From an uncultured Aquimonas sp. (GTDB taxonomy: Bacteria; Pseudomonadota; Gammaproteobacteria; Xanthomonadales; Xanthomonadaceae), in NCBI RefSeq assembly GCF_937888285.1, contig NZ_CALART010000092.1, positions 1 to 9,657 on the forward strand: a DNA stretch of 9,657 nt, in the 5' to 3' direction. Each line of letters opens with the position of its first letter. Positions within the stretch are counted from its first letter, which is position 1. A program made the translations under genes and the position numbers. Below the pieces are notes generated by a model, which saw only the letters and a program-made list of their open reading frames with translations, was not told the DNA's origin and searched no databases. Shown in pieces: positions 6,881 through 9,657 of this stretch.

Positions 6881-7182
6881 TGGGCCTCGTCGAACAGGTC
6901 TACAGCGCCGCCGCGAACGCGGGCCTGACGGTGCGCTGCCGGTGGTTTCCTGCCGGTAGCGGGTCTGCCCAGACCCGGCAGGTCGGGTTTTCCGCGCCGG
7001 ACGACACCGCACTCGACGGCCTGACCCTGAACACCGACTACGCGATCACCTATCCGGCGTCGGTGTTCGTTGGGCTGGCCGTGCGCGATGCGGTGGAAGT
7101 CGATGGCGTGGCCTATCAGGTGCGGGATGTCCGGGCGCTGGCCGACGGCACCGAGATGCGCGCCAAGCTCACGAGGCTTTGA
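6880..7182 (+). CDS. Head-tail connector/adaptor protein (gpFII or Gifsy-2 type)
   Basis: This is a 100-residue protein directly after the major capsid gene, where lambda-like phages carry the small joining protein that attaches tail to head. ATG 6880 overlaps the capsid stop (TGATG), implying coupled translation. The sequence has an N-terminal helix (LVEQVYSAAANAG), then a strand-rich body (LTVRCRWF, QVGFSAPDD, YAITYPASVFVGLAVRDAVEVDGVAYQVRDVRALADGTEMRAKLTRL). The GLAVRDAVEVDGVAYQVRDV pattern resembles small beta-sandwich adaptor proteins often labelled FII or 'ATP-binding sugar transporter-like, Gifsy-2'; the transporter name is historical, and no nucleotide-binding motif is visible. A hairpin is embedded at 6949-6982. 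Alternatives are another connector-complex component; the exact family was not verified. Confidence 0.72.
   Translation: MGLVEQVYSAAANAGLTVRCRWFPAGSGSAQTRQVGFSAPDDTALDGLTLNTDYAITYPASVFVGLAVRDAVEVDGVAYQVRDVRALADGTEMRAKLTRL
6949..6982 (+). repeat. Terminator-like two-part hairpin inside the head-tail adaptor gene
   Basis: The inner stem is CGGGTCTG (6960-6967) against CAGACCCG (6970-6977); allowing for loop geometry this is 7 bp with a GCCC tetraloop. The outer stem is CCTGC (6949-6953) against GCAGG (6978-6982), with a 6-base left bulge. Four T's follow at 6988-6991 after TCGGG. All of it is coding, within about residues 24-37 of the adaptor. The repeat is seen directly; a role as attenuator or RNA-processing element is inference. 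Confidence 0.55.
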
Positions 7183-7185
7183 CCG

Positions 7186-7632
7186 ATGGCCGCCAACTCG
7201 ATCCGCGAACAGATTCTGCTCGCGGTGCTCGATGCTGTCCGCACGTCGGTGGAAACGCTCGGGGCCACGCTGCACCGTTCGCCCACGGTGGCCATCAGCC
7301 GGGAGCAATGCCCGGCGCTGGTGGTGTTCCCCGAGTCCGAATCCATCACCGAACGCGCCAACGACCGCGTCACGCGCGTGCTGACCGTTCGCATCGTCGC
7401 GCTCGCCCGCGCCGTACCGCCCGCCATTCCCGAAACCGAAGCCGACCGGCTGCTCACCGCAGCCCACGCCGCGCTGCTGGCCGACCGGAATCTGGACGGT
7501 CTGGCGCTGGGCATCCGCGAGCAGGAATGCGAGTGGGACATCGAGGACGCCGACGCAGTGGCCGCTGCCATTCCCGCGCGCTACGCGATCACCTACCGGA
7601 CGCTCGACACCGATCTTTCAACCAAGGGATGA
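7186..7632 (+). CDS. Probable tail terminator / tail completion protein (gpU-like position)
   Basis: This 148-residue cytosolic-type protein has no signal peptide or membrane segment. By gene order (adaptor, this gene, then tail tube) it is the candidate tail terminator that caps the tube when it reaches full length and joins it to the head. The layout suits this: an N-terminal helix (IREQILLAVLDAVRTSVETLG), strands (ALVVFPESE, DRVTRVLTVRIVALARA), a helix (ETEADRLLTAAHAALLAD), then EWDIEDADAVAAAIPARYAITYRT ending in a strand, a common finish for gpU/gpZ-like proteins. ATG 7186 is three bases after the previous stop, with GAGG at 7173-7176 as a modest ribosome site. The function rests mostly on position; a minor tail gpZ-like role is the main alternative. 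Confidence 0.55.
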   Translation: MAANSIREQILLAVLDAVRTSVETLGATLHRSPTVAISREQCPALVVFPESESITERANDRVTRVLTVRIVALARAVPPAIPETEADRLLTAAHAALLADRNLDGLALGIREQECEWDIEDADAVAAAIPARYAITYRTLDTDLSTKG

Positions 7633-7637
7633 CACCC

Positions 7638-7856
7638 ATGACTTCCATCGTTCTGACCCAAGCGCACACCCACGCGGGCAAGCCCCACAAGGCAGGCGAC
7701 CGGCTCGACGTGGATGGCAGCAGCGCCGACTGGCTCATTGCCAATGGCATTGCCCGCCGCGACCGTCAGCCCAACCCTGCGCCGCAGCCGGAAGGCGACG
7801 GCACGCCCATCGAACCCAAACCCATCACCACCCACCGCAAGGAGTCCAAATCATGA
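7638..7856 (+). CDS. Small phage protein of unknown function (72 residues)
   Basis: A short protein sits between the probable tail terminator and the tail tube genes. Residues 1-44 look folded (SIVLTQAHTHAGKPHKAGDRLDVDGSSADWLIANGIAR), resembling the small 'DUF7210-like' proteins found in phage tail regions, a resemblance from memory and not searched. Residues 45-72 are Pro/Lys-rich and probably disordered. Two in-frame ATGs exist: 7629, overlapping the upstream stop, and 7638. The latter is chosen because AAGGG at 7624-7628 lies nine bases upstream of it but directly abuts 7629. The 3' end overlaps the tail tube start as ATGA, so expression of the two is probably coupled. The AxWLIANGIA segment ties the domain to a helix, but no catalytic or metal motif is visible. 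Confidence 0.65.
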   Translation: MTSIVLTQAHTHAGKPHKAGDRLDVDGSSADWLIANGIARRDRQPNPAPQPEGDGTPIEPKPITTHRKESKS

Positions 7857-8605
7857 GCACCTACGCCAGTTTTCAGGGGCGCGTTTTCCTCGGCAAGCGC
7901 GACATCGACGGTCTGCCCACCGAAGTGCGCTCGCCCGGCAACGTCGCGGAGTTGAAGCTCTCGCTCAAGACCGACGTGCTGGAGCACTACGAAAGCCAGA
8001 CCGGCCAGCGTTCGCTGGATCACCGGATGGTCAAGCAGAAATCGGCCACGGTGAATCTCACCATCGAGGAGTTCACCAAGGAAAACCTCGCCCTGGCGCT
8101 GTACGGCAACCACGTCACCGGCAGCACCGGCACGGTCACGGCGGAACCCATCGGTGGCGCGACGCCGGTCGTGGGCGACCGCTACTTCCTCGCCCACCCC
8201 AAGGTGTCGGCGCTGGTGGTGACCGATTCGGCAGGCACGCCCGCCACGCTGACCGCAGGCACGCACTACACGGCAGACACCGACTTCGGTGCCCTCCAGT
8301 TTCTGGATACCACCGGCTTCACCGCACCGTTCCGTGCGGCCTACAGCTACGGCGTCGCCACCGAGATCGGCATCTTCACGCAGTCGGTGCCGGAGCGGTA
8401 TCTGCGTCTGGAAGGCATCAACACCGCGCAGGGCAACGCCAAGGTGCTGGTCGAGCTGTACCGCGTGGCCTTCGATCCCTTGAAGGAAATCTCCTTCATC
8501 TCGGACGAGTACAACAAGTTCGAGCTGGAAGGCTCGCTGCTGGCCGACACCACCAAACCCTATGACGCGGTGCTCGGCCAGTTCGGCCGCATCGTGCAAC
8601 TGTGA
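7853..8605 (+). CDS. Phage tail tube protein (major tail protein)
   Basis: This 250-residue protein would stack as hexamer rings to form the tail tube through which DNA is ejected. Support: ATG 7853 has AAGGAG at 7839-7844 with ideal spacing, consistent with high output. The sequence is beta-rich with tube-protein features: an N-terminal FQGRVFLGKRDIDGLPTEVRSPGNVAELKLSLKTDVLEHYES, a SATVNLTIEEFTKENLALALYG segment, and a C-terminal beta/helix part (LRLEGINTAQGNAKVLVELYRVAFDPLKEISFISDEYNKFELEGSLLAD). Between about residues 95 and 165 lies an inserted strand-rich segment (VVGDRYFLAHPKVSALVVTDSAGTPATLTAGTHYTADTDFGALQFLD) whose xLTxGTxYTxDxxxGxLxF pattern recurs in tail tube proteins. No sheath gene precedes it, as expected for a siphovirus. 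A position two genes before the capsid-distal chaperone matches lambda V. Confidence 0.88.
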   Translation: MSTYASFQGRVFLGKRDIDGLPTEVRSPGNVAELKLSLKTDVLEHYESQTGQRSLDHRMVKQKSATVNLTIEEFTKENLALALYGNHVTGSTGTVTAEPIGGATPVVGDRYFLAHPKVSALVVTDSAGTPATLTAGTHYTADTDFGALQFLDTTGFTAPFRAAYSYGVATEIGIFTQSVPERYLRLEGINTAQGNAKVLVELYRVAFDPLKEISFISDEYNKFELEGSLLADTTKPYDAVLGQFGRIVQL

Positions 8606-8616
8606 TGGAGGCGAGC

Positions 8617-9024
8617 ATGAGCGATCTGGACAAGCTCGTTCCGCAGGCCTTCGAGATCACGCTGGCTGGGGAATCCGTCAGCGTGAAGCCGCTGAAGGTC
8701 GGGCAGATGCCTGCCTTCCTGCGCGCCATCACGCCGGTGATGCAGCAGATCGGTGGCGATGGCATCGATTGGCTGGCGCTGTTCGGCGAGCGAGGCGACG
8801 ACCTGCTGACGGCGGTGGCCATCGCCGTCGGCAAGCCGCGTGCGTGGGTCGATGACCTGGCCGCCGACGAGGCGATTCTGCTGGTGGCGAAGGTGATCGA
8901 GGTGAACGCGGATTTTTTTACCCGGACGGTGATGCCGCGCCTGAACGTGGAGATGGGCGGCCTGTTCGCGCAGGCGAGCACGGCGGTGACGGTGGCAACT
9001 GGTTCGACACCGTCCAGCACCTGA
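8617..9024 (+). CDS. Tail assembly chaperone, short form (lambda gpG equivalent)
   Basis: This is a 135-residue zero-frame product expected to coat the tape measure protein during tail assembly and not remain in the virion. Support is positional (straight after the tail tube) plus the general chaperone pattern: an N-terminal beta region (QAFEITLAGESVSVKPLKVGQMPAFLRAITPVMQQI), an acidic helical middle (WLALFGERGDDLLTAVAIAVG, WVDDLAADEAILLVAKVIEVNADFF) and a low-complexity end. GTG 8602, ATG 8605 (overlapping the upstream stop) and ATG 8617 are all in frame; 8617 is preferred because GGAG at 8607-8610 is correctly spaced for it. The gene carries a slippery heptamer at 8913-8919. All Phe codons elsewhere in this gene are TTC; only the two at the slip site are TTT. 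Confidence 0.8.
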   Translation: MSDLDKLVPQAFEITLAGESVSVKPLKVGQMPAFLRAITPVMQQIGGDGIDWLALFGERGDDLLTAVAIAVGKPRAWVDDLAADEAILLVAKVIEVNADFFTRTVMPRLNVEMGGLFAQASTAVTVATGSTPSST

Positions 9025-9242
9025 TCGCCCACGGCCACCGGCTGCCGGACATCCTCGACTACACCCTGGCGCAGGTGCGCGGCTTTGCCGCCGCCACCGT
9101 GCGCGAGGACGCCGCCCGCGACGCGCGGCTGCTGTCGCTGATCGCCATCGGCGCTCGCGGCGACGCCCGCCACCTCGACCAGACCCTCGACAGGCTCACC
9201 GATCAGGCAACCCGCCATGCGCATCTCCGTTCGCATCGATAG
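8617..9242 (+). CDS. Tail assembly chaperone, long form via -1 frameshift (lambda gpGT equivalent)
   Basis: The predicted product joins 8617-8919 to 8919-9242, rereading base 8919: 101 zero-frame residues plus 107 from the -1 frame, 208 in all. The -1 frame is open from 8856 (after TGA 8853-8855) to TAG 9240-9242. It encodes first a Gly/Asp/Arg-rich linker, then a convincing helical domain without its own good start: NWFDTVQHLIAHGHRLPDIL, DYTLAQVRGFAAATVREDAA, RLLSLIAIGARGDARHLDQT. No suitable ATG with a ribosome site opens this domain, so it needs the frameshift. In lambda, the T part of gpGT recruits tail tube subunits to the tape measure; the same role is inferred here. The end overlaps the next gene by 26 bases. 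Confidence 0.75.
8913..8919 (+). promoter_or_regulatory. T_TTT_TTT slippery heptamer (-1 frameshift site)
   Basis: Seven T's lie in the exact X_XXY_YYZ register of the chaperone gene: GAT TTT TTT ACC in the zero frame. Slipping one base back gives TTT TTT TAC and enters the -1 frame that encodes the extension. It is the only run of seven T's seen in this GC-rich window. Downstream, CGCCTG (8938-8943) could pair with TGGGCG (8954-8959), including two G-T pairs, but it starts 18 bases past the slip site and is a weak stimulator candidate. Confidence 0.75.
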
Positions 9243-9657
9243 CAAGGCCGCGCAGGCGCAGTTGCGCCGCTGGGGCGGCGAGTTCCGCGACAAGGTCAAG
9301 AAGGCGGTCGCACGCGGCATTGCCAGCGAGGCCGCCGAGCTGAAGCAGGACGTGCGCAGCCACGTCGCGGGTCAGATGACGGTGGTCAAGAAATCCTTCG
9401 TCAAGGGCTTCACCGCCAAGGTGCTCGACAAGGACAAGAACCGGCTGCCCGCGCTCTACGTCGGCTCGCGCATCCCGTGGTCGGGCATCCACGAGCGTGG
9501 CGGCGTGATCGGCGGCCGGATGCTGATCCCGCTGCACGGGCGCGTGGGCCGCAAGCGCTTCAAGGCGCAGATCGCCGAGCTGATGCGCGGCGGCAATGCC
9601 TACTTCATCAAGAACGCCAAGGGGAACATCGTGCTGATGGCCGAGAACATCAAGGAA
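9217..9657 (+). CDS. Phage minor structural protein, possibly DUF6441-like, 3' truncated
   Basis: The frame opens at ATG 9217 and stays open to the window end, giving 147 residues without a stop, so the true length is unknown. The start overlaps the chaperone long form by 26 bases, another sign of coupled expression; no strong ribosome site is visible. The sequence has an N-terminal RISVRIDSKAAQAQLRRWGGEFRDKVKKAVARGIASEAAELKQDV helix region, a basic middle (VVKKSFVKGFTAKVLDKDKNRLPAL), then YVGSRIPWSGIHERGGVIGGRMLIPL and FIKNAKGNIVLMAENI strands. The IHERGGVI and MLIPL pattern recalls DUF6441 or gp10-like minor tail proteins; this is recollection, not a search. It sits between the tail chaperone and the expected tape measure gene. 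A cytoplasmic or virion role in tail assembly is likely, but its exact function is unknown. Confidence 0.65.
   Translation, partial: MRISVRIDSKAAQAQLRRWGGEFRDKVKKAVARGIASEAAELKQDVRSHVAGQMTVVKKSFVKGFTAKVLDKDKNRLPALYVGSRIPWSGIHERGGVIGGRMLIPLHGRVGRKRFKAQIAELMRGGNAYFIKNAKGNIVLMAENIKE

Noticed and set aside
5861..7012. 383-codon minus-strand open frame opposite the major capsid gene, and a similar one at 7766-8599 opposite the tail tube gene.
   Set aside because: Both mirror well-supported genes and read as Arg/His/Ala-rich shadow sequence.
8913..8919. Seven-T run as an assembly or sequencing error splitting one chaperone gene.
   Set aside because: Not excluded, but the zero frame continues sensibly past it to its own stop, and a T_TTT_TTT register at this gene position is expected for tail chaperones, so a programmed shift is the better reading.
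1..9657. tRNA genes, CRISPR arrays, insertion sequences, att sites, toxin-antitoxin or defence genes.
   Set aside because: None seen: the window is filled by structural phage genes, with no repeat array, terminal inverted repeats or cloverleaf-like segment recognised by eye.

Overview
The window is the head-and-early-tail morphogenesis module of a lambda-like tailed phage or prophage. DNA is strongly GC-rich (roughly two thirds by eye, with mostly G/C third codon positions), which fits a phage of a GC-rich Pseudomonadota host (beta- or gammaproteobacterial type). That host guess is inference: no bacterial gene, integrase or att site lies in the window, so prophage versus free phage cannot be decided. 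All supported genes are on the + strand. Most are separated by 0-11 bases or overlap, and no internal promoter was recognised, so they look like one late operon. Both edges cut genes.

Packaging and head (1-6880): 5'-truncated small terminase with helix-turn-helix; GpA-type large terminase (ATPase, zinc ribbon, nuclease); gpW-like head completion protein; lambda-family portal; S49-type Ser/Lys prohead protease with a C-terminal scaffold region that can also start internally (lambda C/Nu3 arrangement); gpD-like decoration protein; gpE-like major capsid protein. The DNA enters through the portal ring driven by the terminase, the scaffold and protease shape the prohead, and decoration protein stabilises the expanded shell.

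Connector and tail (6880-9657): small head-tail adaptor; probable tail terminator; a 72-residue protein of unknown role; tail tube protein; tail assembly chaperone with a T_TTT_TTT slippery heptamer that would give a -1 frameshifted long form (as in lambda G/GT); then the 5' part of a minor structural protein running off the end. The tape measure gene presumably follows. No sheath gene sits beside the tube gene, which favours a siphovirus tail.

No defence island, moron, RNA gene, CRISPR or IS was found. The parts worth a second look are embedded signals inside coding sequence: the frameshift site, the nested scaffold start, and two terminator-like hairpins inside genes (2422-2447 and 6949-6982) that may tune expression along the operon. 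No stretch over 300 bases lacks a gene.
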